A stretch of 64,000 nucleotides of DNA from Rhodanobacteraceae bacterium (GTDB taxonomy: Bacteria > Pseudomonadota > Gammaproteobacteria > Xanthomonadales > SZUA-5). The DNA lies in contig JACKOW010000015.1 of the NCBI GenBank assembly GCA_024234055.1, forward strand, positions 1 through 64,000, written 5' to 3'. Position numbers and translations under genes: made by a program. The notes beneath the pieces were generated by a model that worked only from the letters and a program-made list of their open reading frames with translations, was not told the DNA's origin and searched no databases. Of the stretch, positions 45,748-54,803 are shown in pieces (position 1 is the first letter of the stretch; each line of letters opens with the position of its first letter).

Positions 45748-46164
45748 ATGACCAAGTATTCTGGATTCTGTCTGCTGCTCGGCGTGTGTTTGCCGATGGC
45801 CGCCATCGCCGGGCCGACGTCTGTTGCGGAGGCCGACAGGGACGAATGGTGGATCTGGGCCAATCCGCCGGCTGTGAATCTGGCTGCTGAGCAAGCCGTG
45901 TCGCGCAAGGAAGGTGATCCGCCCCTGGAAGTCCGCTTCCGGTACACGATTGACTCCAAGGGTGGGGTCGCCGATTGCGAAGTCGCCTATCGTTCGGAAG
46001 CGGTCTACGATGAGGCAACTCTGTGCGCCTTGATTGCCTTGCACCAGTATCGACCCGCACCGGGCAACAGCAGCCGCGTCGAGATTCGAACTGCGCAGAC
46101 CCTACTGATCGGAGTGCCGCCGGAGCAGGCGCGCACGCTGGTCGGCGACCAGCGTCATCCCTAG
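45748..46164 (+). CDS. Small exported protein with TonB C-terminal-like domain
   Basis: A 138-aa protein with a signal peptide (about residues 1-22, ending AIAG). Its fold pattern VRFRYTIDSKGGVADCEVAYRSEAVYDEATLCALI resembles a TonB C-terminal domain. It has no membrane anchor or Pro-rich linker, so it is not a complete TonB. The stop codon TAG is part of the CTAG target duplicated by the adjacent IS; the pre-insertion sequence has the same stop, so the gene is intact. ATG 45748 was preferred over ATG 45694 for the signal peptide. Confidence 0.7.
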   Translation: MTKYSGFCLLLGVCLPMAAIAGPTSVAEADRDEWWIWANPPAVNLAAEQAVSRKEGDPPLEVRFRYTIDSKGGVADCEVAYRSEAVYDEATLCALIALHQYRPAPGNSSRVEIRTAQTLLIGVPPEQARTLVGDQRHP

Positions 46165-47847
46165 CCCGCATTTCTCACACCCCCTCGCTTCAACGGTTGC
46201 GGGACGTTGTTTCTTGCGGTGGTTGAAGATCGTTCGTCCGCACCGGCGGCAGAACGGCGCTTGGTGTTCGATTTCCGCTCATTTTGGCGCGGGATGCCGT
46301 GGCTTTTCTTGCTGATTTGTTTGACTTTATTGCCCGCCGCCGACGGCCGTAGCCCCGGAAGGGGCCGTTGACGCAGGATCGCTGGTTTCAATCAGCCGCT
46401 GTCGGCAAGACGAGCGTAGCTGGCGCTCCACAAGTCCTGGTACGGGAAACTCGACGCCATCGCGATACGAACCCGACGAACGCCCGAACGACCCAGGCGC
46501 CGATCTTCAGCAACTTCAAACGCAGCGTGCCGCAGGTTGCCTGAGCCAATTCAGTGCCGGCGAGTGCTTTTGCCGCAGCGCGTCCATCAGGACATAGGCA
46601 AACGACGACAACCACAGACGCAACTGGTTGCCGAGCATGGTGGCCGTCGACGTGCGATCCGCGAACAGGTCCCCTTGGCATTCCTTGATGCGGTTCTCCA
46701 TCTCCCCGCGAGCGCAATACAGATCTTCGTACAGCGCTCGCGCTGACCACGTCTCGGATGTCAGCGAGGTCACCACAAAGCGCGGATTGCTTAGACCCGG
46801 TAACTGCTCTGCCTTGCCCACCACGCGGCGCTCACGACTCCAACTCTTGCGCGTCGAATAACGAAATCCGTGAACTCCGCTCCGCCTTCGCTGCGCGCCT
46901 GGCGCGCAGCCCGCCAAAGCCGGCTCGAGCACCTCGATCAAACGCGCGTTCTTGGCCAGTCAAACACGTAGTCAACGGCGTTGCTCTCGCACCACGCCAT
47001 CAGCTCTCGCGTGCAAAACCGCTGTCCGCCCGAAGCGTGATCCGCACCTTGGGCCAGCGCGCGGATCTGTCCCACCACCCGATCCATCTCTTCAACCGCG
47101 CCCGCGCTGCCGTCGATGTTCGACCGGCGCAGCTTCGCTGCCAGCAGATGCTTGCCGCAAACACGTACAACGGCAGGTAGCAGTAACCATCGTAATAACC
47201 ATGAAAGAACCGCCCTCCTGATCCCCATGGAGCGGGTCGTCGGTCGCATCAAATCCAGAACGATCGACCCGGCGGCGTCTCGTGCGCCTCAAAAACAAAT
47301 CCACAAACAACGACTCGATCTGCTCCGGATGATGCGCAATCTTTCGATAACGCTCACCGGCGTCGCCTTCGGCGCATGCTCCAACCGATTCAGCGTTGAC
47401 TTGCCCGCCAACGGCGCACAGTCCTGCGCTGCGCTTTGAGCTTGCCCGCCAGCACCGCCAACACCGGATCGTGCCGCAACTGATCGTGATCGTTCAGATC
47501 CTCGTAGCCCAGTGCGATCCCAACCACACGCTGCATCACCAGCGTCCGCACCGAATGCTCGATCAACTCGGGATCTCGACCATCTTGAAAGCACCCGGCC
47601 AGCCGATCCATGAGCTTGATCGAATCATCGACGCGACCCAGAAGCAGTGCGCCCGCATCCGACGTGATCTCGCCGCCATCAAATCCGGCAACCACCTGAC
47701 GACCATCCACTTGCTCAAAAATCGTGCTCGTCGCGCTACACTGTGTCGGCATCGGGGTTCTCCGCAAATCTCAGCTAAGTTGTTCTCGCAACTCAACTTT
47801 ATCTGATTTGAGAACCCCGGTGCACTACTTAGTGTGAGAAATGCGGG
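46165..47847 (-). mobile_element. IS1380-family insertion sequence
   Basis: A 1683-bp element with 16-bp terminal inverted repeats CCCGCATTTCTCACAC (46165-46180, and inverted at 47832-47847). It is flanked by CTAG: 46161-46164 on the left, and C at 47848 plus TAG at 49700-49702 on the right, the latter split by group II intron copy 3. One transposase gene, on the minus strand, is frameshifted. The MITE at 20564 has the same ends and the same 4-bp target. Confidence 0.87.
46388..47767 (-). pseudogene. IS1380-family transposase, multiply frameshifted
   Basis: Fragments in all three minus frames together match an IS1380 transposase. The N-terminal piece is FDGGEITSDAGALLLGRVDDSIKLMDRLAGCF with VVGIALGYEDLNDHDQLRHDP (47390-47767). 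A second piece is LAGKSTLNRLEHAPKATPVS, then FDATDDPLHGDQEGG, then KHLLAAKLRRSNIDGSAGAV. The C-terminal part is LYEDLYCARGEMENRIKECQ with DLFADRTSTATMLGNQLRLW. At least four frame changes are needed, the first near 47430 correctable by one lost base. Either a dead copy or a region with uncorrected indel errors. Confidence 0.85.
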
Positions 47848-47848
47848 C

Positions 47849-49699
47849 GTGCGCTCTGCAAGCTGCACGCGATCCGAGTTGGCATGAAGCCGACCCACGA
47901 AGCCAATGGCATGGCAGTGGTAACCGAGTCTTGCGTGCGCGACCGGTAACGGCGGGTACGAAGCGTAGACAGGAATACACAGAGGTATGAGGTTGAACCC
48001 CGAAAATTTCATCGTCGAAGGTGCCGAGGGCTACGCCCGAGTTCCGCAGGCCACACGATCTGGCGAAATGCCTGACCCAGATCGACCTTCCGGGGGCATG
48101 GGCTCGTATCGAGGTGTACAGGATTGGTGTGGAACAGAGGAGATCCCGGTGTCACCACAGGGAAGTGGGCACCCGGCACAAGGCAAGAACCGAGTGCAGG
48201 GGGGTCAATGGCATGGGGAAGTCGGATGTCGTCGTAGTAGTGATGAAGCCTGCGAAGTCGCAGTTTGGCGAGTGGGTGGAGCGAAGGGCGGCACCGAGCA
48301 GGGATCCTGCGGGAGGAACGATGGGCCGCACGCTGAGGTGGGAACCCATCTGCCCAAGACTTCGGCGGGTGCAGGAGGCGCGAGCCCATCCGAGGAGCAG
48401 TTCACGTCGCTGGCCCACTTGCTCGATGAGGGCTCGTTGTTGCGTGCTTACCGCGGCTTGCGGGCGGACGCGGCAAAGGGCATCGACGGCGAGCAAGGCC
48501 AGCTATGGAAAAGGATTGGCGGCACGGCTGCAGCAACTCATGAGCGACTGCGCACGGGTCAGTACCGAGCGCAGCCGGCGACGCGCGACGATCAGAAAGC
48601 GGATGGCAGCGACCGGCCGTTATCGATCTGGTGCGTGGAGGACAAGGTCGTACAAGGCGCGGTGACCGGTGCTGAACAGCATTTTCGAAGCCGACTTCCG
48701 AGGGCTGAGCTATGGCTTCAGGCCGCAGCGCAGTGCGCATATGGCCTTGCAGGCGGTGCAGACGGTGCTGCAGAAGGACGCGTGAACTGGGTATTGACCT
48801 GGATCTGAAGCAGTGTTCGATCGCATCGAGCACGAGGCATTGCGACAGGCAATCAGGCGCAGGGTGACCGATCGCAGTCTGTTGCGACTGATCGACAAAT
48901 GGCTGACGGTCGGGGTGGTGGAGCAGGATGGCAAGCGGACACGGCAAACGTGCGGCACGCCGCAAGGGCGCCGATTTCCCGCTACTGGCGAACATCGTGC
49001 TGCATGAGGCGATGGACGAGGTGGTGGTGGAATGGCGTCGGACAGGCGCGCGGCGAGGTGTACATGGTGCGCTATGCCGATGACGCAGTCCTGATGTTCG
49101 GCATGAGGAGGATGCGGTAGCGCTGCGAGCGGTACTGGAGACGAGTCTGGCGCGCTACGGGCTGGAGATGAATGTGGCCAAGACCCGCTTGCTGGGTTTC
49201 GGCCGCACCGCCAGGCAGGGGCAAATCCGGGAGTTTCGACTTCTCGGGTTCACGCACATCGCCGGCCAGGATCGCCAGGGCCGCTATCTGGTGCGACGTC
49301 AAACGATGGCGGCGCCTCCGGCGCAGCCTGACGCTCGCCGTGAGTGGTGCCGCGCGCACCTGCACGATCCCTTGCGCACAGTGGGCTGAACTGAGTGCCA
49401 AATTGAAAGGCCACTACGCGTACTACGGCGTGCGCGGCAACATGGATGCGCTCAAGCGTTTCCGCGCCGCGGTGCGAGCGATCTGGATCAGTGTGCTGAT
49501 GAAGCGCAGTCAGACGTCTCGTCTCCCCGTCGTGGTGGCGCTGGTCGACACTCACTTCGCGCTGCCGACTCCCCGCATCACCCACCCGGATGATTGGCTC
49601 CCGGTCTCGCCGGGTTACCTGCTTGGAAGAGCCGGATGCGGGAAATCCGCCCGTCCGGATCTGTGAGGGCGAAAGCCTGTAAAGGTTTAGCTACTCGAC
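47849..49699 (+). mobile_element. Group II intron, copy 3 (deletion-riddled)
   Basis: Same ends as copies 1 and 2 (GTGCG start, CTACTCGAC end) and the same 5' exon TGTGAGAAATGCGGGC, here from the IS1380 right end. Length is 1851 instead of 1880. By eye the 29-base difference is made up of 18 separate deletions of 1-3 bases between about 48314 and 49385, with no insertion. The first about 465 and last about 310 bases match copies 1/2 almost perfectly. The domain V sequence (49629-49661) is unchanged. Confidence 0.9.
48321..49666 (+). pseudogene. ltrA: Group II intron maturase, frameshifted copy
   Basis: The reading frame equivalent to 21282-22655 is broken by 18 small deletions. Recognisable pieces include PEEQFTSLAHLLDEGSLLRA-like text, LRQAIRRRVTDRSLLRLIDK, MVRYADDAVLMF (catalytic motif intact) and the full C-terminus from LSAKLKGHYAYYG onward. 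If the deletions are real, the protein is dead; splicing would then need maturase from copies 1/2. Confidence 0.9.
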
Positions 49700-49700
49700 T

Positions 49701-49864
49701 AGCAGCCTGTCGGACGTGAAAGGGATCGGCTGCAAATCCGCCTGTGCGGTCCATATTTCGCCGCTTTCTTGGGCAATAGAGGAGCTATTGCCCTGCGAAA
49801 TCGTCAACATCAGGCCTCGCACCGTCGAATTTTCGCTTCGGTCTTTCAAGTCCGACAGACTGCT
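49701..49864. mobile_element. 164-bp MITE-like element with AGCAG(C/T)CTGTCGGAC ends
   Basis: 22-bp imperfect terminal inverted repeats: AGCAGCCTGTCGGACGTGAA on the left (49701-49722), and on the right (49843-49864) the inverse AGCAGTCTGTCGGACTTGAA, two mismatches. An internal perfect hairpin GGGCAATAG / CTATTGCCC lies at about 49774-49796. No coding capacity. Its right end directly abuts the Shine-Dalgarno sequence of the next gene. Confidence 0.72.
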
Positions 49865-49873
49865 GGAGCGACC

Positions 49874-52207
49874 GTGAGCCCGCTGAAGCGCCGACTCGGC
49901 GGGCTCGCGCGCTGGCCGCTGCTGTTGTTGTTGATGCTGGCCGTCGCCTATGCGTGGGCTGCGCTGAGCGTGCGCGCGGCGGTTCAACCACGAGCGCCAG
50001 CGGGTTTTCATGCCGCACTCGACTGGCTATCGGTTTCAAATGGTGAAACCGATGCCAACGTTGGCTTGCGCTTCTTTTCGATGGCGCAGGTGCAGAGCTT
50101 GGAGTCGGCATTTCCGAAGTTCGCGTTCATTGCCGCCAGTCCGCCTGCCGACGAGACCGTGCTGCTTGGGGGGCGCGAGGCACAAGCAAGCCTGCAATTC
50201 GTCAAACCCGACGCGTTCGCGGTTGCGGGTGTGCACCTGAGCGCGGCAGCGCCGGGCGCCAGGGAACAGCGCATCTGCGTGGCTTCGCGTGCCTGGCTGG
50301 AGCGCCAGGGGCTGGAATCGGGTGCGCAGTCGTTGCGCGTCAGTGACATCGATTTCGAGCTGCGAGGCGCTGCGGATCAGCGGCTGCGCATGTTGGGAGG
50401 ACCGGTGGCGGTCGATCTCTGGTGCAGCTGGGATGCCACCGGTGAGCTGCTGCTCGGTGGTTCTTCCGGTGGTCAAGACCAGATTCCCGTGTATTGGTTG
50501 TTCGTCGGCCTTGCCAATGCTCAACAGCGAGCGGAATGGCTGGCGCGTACGCGCGAAATCCAACTGCCGCGTGCCTTTGGTTTCGGCGAGGGCCCGCATC
50601 GTTTGCTCAGCCTGGACGGCTGGGTCCCGCATCCGGCGCTCCAGGAAACGGCACTGCTGCGGCTATCGCTGTTTCAGGGCATGGCTGCGACCTATCTGGG
50701 GCTGGGCCTGGTTCTGGTCTGTTTCGCCGCCCGCCAGCATGTACGGCGGCGTGCTGGCGAAATCGCGATGCGCTATGTGCTCGGTGCGCGCCCGAGCGAT
50801 TTGCTGCGAGCCAGTGCCTGGGCGCATTTGCGGAGTCTGCTGCTGGCACTTCCGCCAGGCGGCTTGATCGCACAGGCCCTTTTCGCGCTGCTGTGGCGGG
50901 ATCCGGATCTCGCCCAGGCGCGCTTCAGCGGAGTTGCGGTGGGCACGGAAGGCCTTGGAGCTGCGCTGCTGCTGGCGCTGGTCCTGTGTGCGCTGGCCTT
51001 TGCCACCGAGGCAGTGCTCACCCTCAGACTGGCGCGTGCGCCGCGCTTTGACGTCAGTGCCAAGTCAGCGCTGGTGGGGCTGCGCCAGGGGCGCGGCGCC
51101 ACTGCCTTGTTGACTGCTTTTGCCTGCCTGGCGGCCTGGGTGTCGATCACGCAAGCGCAGCGTACTCAGGCTCCAATACCCGAAAGTTTCGGTCTGGCGC
51201 GCTCGATCACACTTCTTGAGCCACAGTTTGATCCCCATACTTCGATCAATCTGCAGATGCTGCCCAGATCGCGTCTGGCGGAGCTGGAGTTGGATCTTGC
51301 GTCCATTGCCCCCTACGCATTCATCGAGTCCTATCCTGCGCGAAACGGGGTGATCCTGCCCGGCCAACTGCTGCTTGAAGATGGTCGCGAGTGTGGTATC
51401 AGCCCCGAGGTGCTGCGGGGTACCAGCCAGCTGTCGACAGTGCTCGGGTTGCGCTTTGAGCTGGGCCAGCCACCTGTGGAGGCAAGCGAGATCGCACTGT
51501 CGGTGTCACGCGCCCGGCGATGTTTCGGCTCGACCCAGGCAGCCATCGGGGCTACGCTGGACGTCGATGGGGCACTGCTGCGAGTCGCCGGTGTGTACGC
51601 TGACATCGACTGGAACCTGGGGCGCGGTTCGCGCAGCGACTTTGTTGCCGGTTGGTCGGAACAAGCCTTCACCTGGTACGCGGTCGCGCCCGACGCCGCC
51701 ACGGCTGCGCGGCTGCAGCCAGCCTTGCAAACCGCCGTGCAGGCCTGGTTGCCGGCGCTGAAGGACCTCCACCTGGCCGGGCTGGATGACTTACTCCTGG
51801 CCAGTCGCCGCGACGAATTGGCGCTTGCGCGGCTGCTGACCATACTCGCGCTGGCCTTGACCCTGGGCGCGGGTCTGTCGGCCGCAGGGCTTTATTCGAC
51901 CATCGCGGCCAGTCAGCGTGGTGCGCTGGCGCTGCATCTGGCGCTGGGCGCGGCGCCGGTGTCATTGACCCGCCGTGCCATCCTGCCGCTGATTCTGGCG
52001 ATGATTCCGACCGGCATCGCCGTCGTACTGCTGGCCCTGGCGGGCAGCCGCGTGTCGCCAGCGCTGTCGGCCCTGATCGGCAGCGATCTGCGCAATGCGC
52101 TCGCTGCCGTCGTCCTGACGGCGTGCGGCCTCCTCGCCATCGCTCTTCGGCAGGTGGCCACCGCACTACGCGCTCCAGACGTGGTTCGCGAGCTCAGTGG
52201 CGCCTGA
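49874..52207 (+). CDS. MacB/FtsX-like ABC transporter permease, no ATPase partner
   Basis: A 777-aa membrane protein with the layout of the large MacB-type permeases: one N-terminal segment (about 12-35) and a periplasmic domain. Next comes a three-segment FtsX block with the RAGEIAMRYVLGARPSDLLR motif (about 270-390), then a further segment, a second periplasmic domain and a final FtsX block (about 650-770). GTG start 49874 with GGAG six bases upstream. No ATP-binding subunit is adjacent, the nearest upstream DNA is mobile, and the downstream gene is convergent. Function unknown. Confidence 0.8.
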   Translation: MSPLKRRLGGLARWPLLLLLMLAVAYAWAALSVRAAVQPRAPAGFHAALDWLSVSNGETDANVGLRFFSMAQVQSLESAFPKFAFIAASPPADETVLLGGREAQASLQFVKPDAFAVAGVHLSAAAPGAREQRICVASRAWLERQGLESGAQSLRVSDIDFELRGAADQRLRMLGGPVAVDLWCSWDATGELLLGGSSGGQDQIPVYWLFVGLANAQQRAEWLARTREIQLPRAFGFGEGPHRLLSLDGWVPHPALQETALLRLSLFQGMAATYLGLGLVLVCFAARQHVRRRAGEIAMRYVLGARPSDLLRASAWAHLRSLLLALPPGGLIAQALFALLWRDPDLAQARFSGVAVGTEGLGAALLLALVLCALAFATEAVLTLRLARAPRFDVSAKSALVGLRQGRGATALLTAFACLAAWVSITQAQRTQAPIPESFGLARSITLLEPQFDPHTSINLQMLPRSRLAELELDLASIAPYAFIESYPARNGVILPGQLLLEDGRECGISPEVLRGTSQLSTVLGLRFELGQPPVEASEIALSVSRARRCFGSTQAAIGATLDVDGALLRVAGVYADIDWNLGRGSRSDFVAGWSEQAFTWYAVAPDAATAARLQPALQTAVQAWLPALKDLHLAGLDDLLLASRRDELALARLLTILALALTLGAGLSAAGLYSTIAASQRGALALHLALGAAPVSLTRRAILPLILAMIPTGIAVVLLALAGSRVSPALSALIGSDLRNALAAVVLTACGLLAIALRQVATALRAPDVVRELSGA

Positions 52208-52275
52208 AGACGACCATCGGTCAGCGGGTGATTCGCGTGCACTCCATGCGCCTGGCTCCCATCAGGTTGCCCGGT

Positions 52276-53793
52276 CTAGATTCTGCGCACCGATGAAATG
52301 CGGTGGCGCTGCACTTCAATCTGGGCATAGCCGCCGCCCATGCGGATCTTCATGTGGAGCTTCTTGGCTTCGATCGACTCGATCACGCCGAGCAGCTTGC
52401 GGTGGCCTTCCAGGCTGACTTCGACGCGCAGGCCGACGACCTGATCGAGCTGGTCGAGGCCAATGGTCTGGTTGCGACCGGGCGCAGCCACCGGTGACGG
52501 GTTGCCGGCATTTGGGGTGGCGGCGGTGGCGACCGACGCGGGCGTGGCCGCGCTCGCCGGTGCCTGGGGTGCCGGACGCTGGCCGCTTTCGATCTGAATT
52601 ACCTCCCAGGTTGACGCCCTGACGTCTGGAAAGCTGCGCTCGGGGATCTCGGACACTGCGTAGCTCGTGACCTGGTCACCCACGGTCAGGGTGGCGGCCA
52701 TGGCCGAGAGAATCGCGTCAAAGCTCTGCTCCTCATAGTCCTCGAAGGCTCGACCGGGCGCAAAATTGCTCTCCCAGACCAGCGGCAGTCCTTCGCTGGC
52801 ATAGCCCTTGTAGGTACTCATCAGAGACGGGTCGGCCTTGAGTCCGTTGGCGGCCAGGATCCGCTCCACCGAGGCCAGATGCCGATCGATGAAGCTGGCC
52901 ACATCGATCTTGGCCTGTTCGGCACACCATTGGTTTCGGTGCTTGACGAAGCCATGGTCATTCACCGTCCAGCGTATCCGGGTGGTGCGCCAGTCCTCCC
53001 ACAGCAGATCCAGCCAGTGCTTGGCAGGACCGGGCAATTCGTACTCGGACTCGATGGTCAGATCCGACAGCTGGCTGTTGCCGAAGTGGATCTTGCGCGA
53101 CAGGCGCTGATCTCCGGTGACCTCGTAGCGTATCTGGATGTCGCCGCGACCAGGATCCAGCTGCAATCGGCCTGAAAGGTCGTCGCGTGACCAGAATGCG
53201 TCTTCGGGACAGCCCTCGGCTTCGAACAGAGCGCCAGTGTAGGAGCCCACCCAGTCCAACGCAGGAATCAGGCTGCCGACGGTGTAGTCACCCCAATCGA
53301 CGTTGCGCAGATGCAGGGTCAGTGTGGGCGTTTCCGGGTAGTACCAGTCGTCGGAGCCGCCTGAGGCCATATCGAGCAACTTGCTCGCCTTGCTCGGCTT
53401 GCTCTTGGGCAGCAATTGCTGCGCGACCCACCAGAATCCGGGCGTTTCCAGATCGATCTCGCGTACCTTGATGCCCTGGCTGTTGTCGCCAAAGTCCAGG
53501 GCGGTGTCGTACACGCGCAGGTGTCCGTTGAGGCTGTAACCCACGTTGCGCACGCTGGTGCTGGCGATCGAATCCAGCGGTGAGAGCATGTAGTAGGCGG
53601 TGTTGCGGATGGTGCTGCGCAGGCTCAGATCCATCAGCACCAGAAACACGGCAACAAAGATCAGCGACCAATACCAGGGCAACTTCTTGCCGAAAATGCG
53701 CGGCGCCAGCAGATCTGTCCAGGTCCATCCATTCTTGGTTGCCTGGGTGCGGGAGCTCTGGGACTTGCGCGTTCGTGCAGTGATCTTTGCCAT
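52276..53793 (-). CDS. Unknown inner-membrane-anchored protein with small beta-rich C-terminal domain
   Basis: A 505-aa protein not assigned to a family. There is a basic cytoplasmic N-terminus (residues 1-38) and one membrane segment (about 39-58, WYWSLIFVAVFLVLMDLSL). A large probably periplasmic domain (about 60-400) contains DDWYYPETPTLTLHLRN, and a Pro/Ala linker (about 420-455) follows. The last about 60 residues (LRVEVSLEGHRKLLGVIES...RRI) have an alternating pattern reminiscent of Sm-like or SH3-like barrels. It lies just before the dcw cluster but in the opposite direction. ATG 53793 chosen over 53871. Confidence 0.75.
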   Translation of the reverse strand: MAKITARTRKSQSSRTQATKNGWTWTDLLAPRIFGKKLPWYWSLIFVAVFLVLMDLSLRSTIRNTAYYMLSPLDSIASTSVRNVGYSLNGHLRVYDTALDFGDNSQGIKVREIDLETPGFWWVAQQLLPKSKPSKASKLLDMASGGSDDWYYPETPTLTLHLRNVDWGDYTVGSLIPALDWVGSYTGALFEAEGCPEDAFWSRDDLSGRLQLDPGRGDIQIRYEVTGDQRLSRKIHFGNSQLSDLTIESEYELPGPAKHWLDLLWEDWRTTRIRWTVNDHGFVKHRNQWCAEQAKIDVASFIDRHLASVERILAANGLKADPSLMSTYKGYASEGLPLVWESNFAPGRAFEDYEEQSFDAILSAMAATLTVGDQVTSYAVSEIPERSFPDVRASTWEVIQIESGQRPAPQAPASAATPASVATAATPNAGNPSPVAAPGRNQTIGLDQLDQVVGLRVEVSLEGHRKLLGVIESIEAKKLHMKIRMGGGYAQIEVQRHRISSVRRI

Positions 53794-54270
53794 GAGCGGT
53801 CCTGATGGTGGAGCGAACCTGAGGTCAGCCACGGTGATGGCGCCCGCAAGGCGGGGGAGCTCGCTCCCCAATGTCTCGTGAGCGCGAGTGCCCGCGACAC
53901 ATGACGCGCGATGACCGCACAGCGCGATGGCACACGGCGGGCAACCGAACGCCGCGTGAGCCAGAGGGCAGGAGCCTCCAACAAGGTAATCATATGCAAA
54001 CTGGCGGCTTCATATCCATACGTCCGTGTGCATCCCTGCCGCCAGATCACGGCGCCCGACCGACGGTCCTCGCATGGCAGTGCCCGGTGCGAATGCGGCT
54101 TGCCCGCCGCGTGCCCGGATTCGCCACTGCCGTTCGTCGCCTGAGCTTGTAACGAGATTCTTGATCTTTTTGGCGCAAATCGCGACTTGGTGCGTCAATT
54201 CAAGAACTTACGAGAGTTATCTCGAAATGACCTAAGGTTCGTTAAGTCCTTGTCCCGCAAAGCTTTTTCC

Positions 54271-54299
54271 TTGACCCCACGTAATACCGGTCGTAGAGT
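54271..54299 (+). promoter_or_regulatory. Predicted sigma-70 promoter of the dcw cluster
   Basis: TTGACC at 54271-54276, 17-bp spacer, TAGAGT at 54294-54299. It lies 45 bp before the mraZ start and just upstream of the MraZ-type repeats. The rest of the 551-bp gap 53794-54344 holds no gene that I can support and is more AT-rich than its surroundings between about 54140 and 54320. Confidence 0.6.
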
Positions 54300-54318
54300 G
54301 GTGATACATGGTGAATTG

Positions 54319-54343
54319 TGGGTTTTTGTGGGGAGAGCGGGTC
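54319..54343 (+). promoter_or_regulatory. MraZ-box-like direct repeats
   Basis: TGGGT at 54319-54323 and TGGGG at 54329-54333 have exact 10-bp spacing, with a weaker third GGGTC at 54339-54343. MraZ of E. coli binds TGGGN repeats separated by 5 nt to repress its own operon. The arrangement and place (between promoter and mraZ start) fit that mode; the third box is degenerate. Confidence 0.65.
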
Positions 54344-54344
54344 T

Positions 54345-54791
54345 GTGTTTTACGGGGAATCGACGGTTGCGATCGACGACAAGGGACGGCTTGCCATCCC
54401 GACGGCGTACCGTGAGCAATTGTCGGCCCTCTGTGCCTGCCGGCTGGTGATCACCTACAACCCCTTTGAGCGCGAGTGTCTGTGGTTGTTTCCCCTGCCG
54501 GAATGGGAGCGCACCCGCGATCAGGTGATGCAGCTGTCCAGCTTCAATGCCGCTCATCGCGACCTGCAGCGCAAGCTGGTGGGCGCGGCGGCGCAGGTGG
54601 AACTGGACGGCAACGGCCGCATCCTGCTGCCGCAGACGGCGCGGCAGGTGGCGGCATTGCAGAAACACGGAATTCTGCTGGGAATCGGCGCCAAGTTCGA
54701 GTTGTGGAGCGAGACCGCGCAGCGCGCGCGTCTGGAGCTTCCCATCGACGAAAAGGATATCAGCGACGATATGCGGCAACTGCGCTTCTAG
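54345..54791 (+). CDS. mraZ: Transcriptional regulator MraZ
   Basis: DNA-binding AbrB-type protein that autoregulates the division/cell-wall cluster. 148 aa with two SpoVT-AbrB-like repeats, STVAIDDKGRLAIPTAYR and VELDGNGRILLPQTARQ. The GTG start at 54345 gives MFYGESTVAIDDKGR, matching the family; an upstream in-frame start would put the MraZ boxes inside the gene. First gene of the cluster, 12 bp before rsmH. Confidence 0.95.
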   Translation: MFYGESTVAIDDKGRLAIPTAYREQLSALCACRLVITYNPFERECLWLFPLPEWERTRDQVMQLSSFNAAHRDLQRKLVGAAAQVELDGNGRILLPQTARQVAALQKHGILLGIGAKFELWSETAQRARLELPIDEKDISDDMRQLRF

Positions 54792-54803
54792 GGGAGACCT
54801 CGG

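Noticed and set aside
46165..49699. Reading the IS plus intron as one composite element
   Set aside because: The intron ends match those at 20809-24568 exactly and the IS has its own terminal repeats and target duplication, so they are separate nested insertions.
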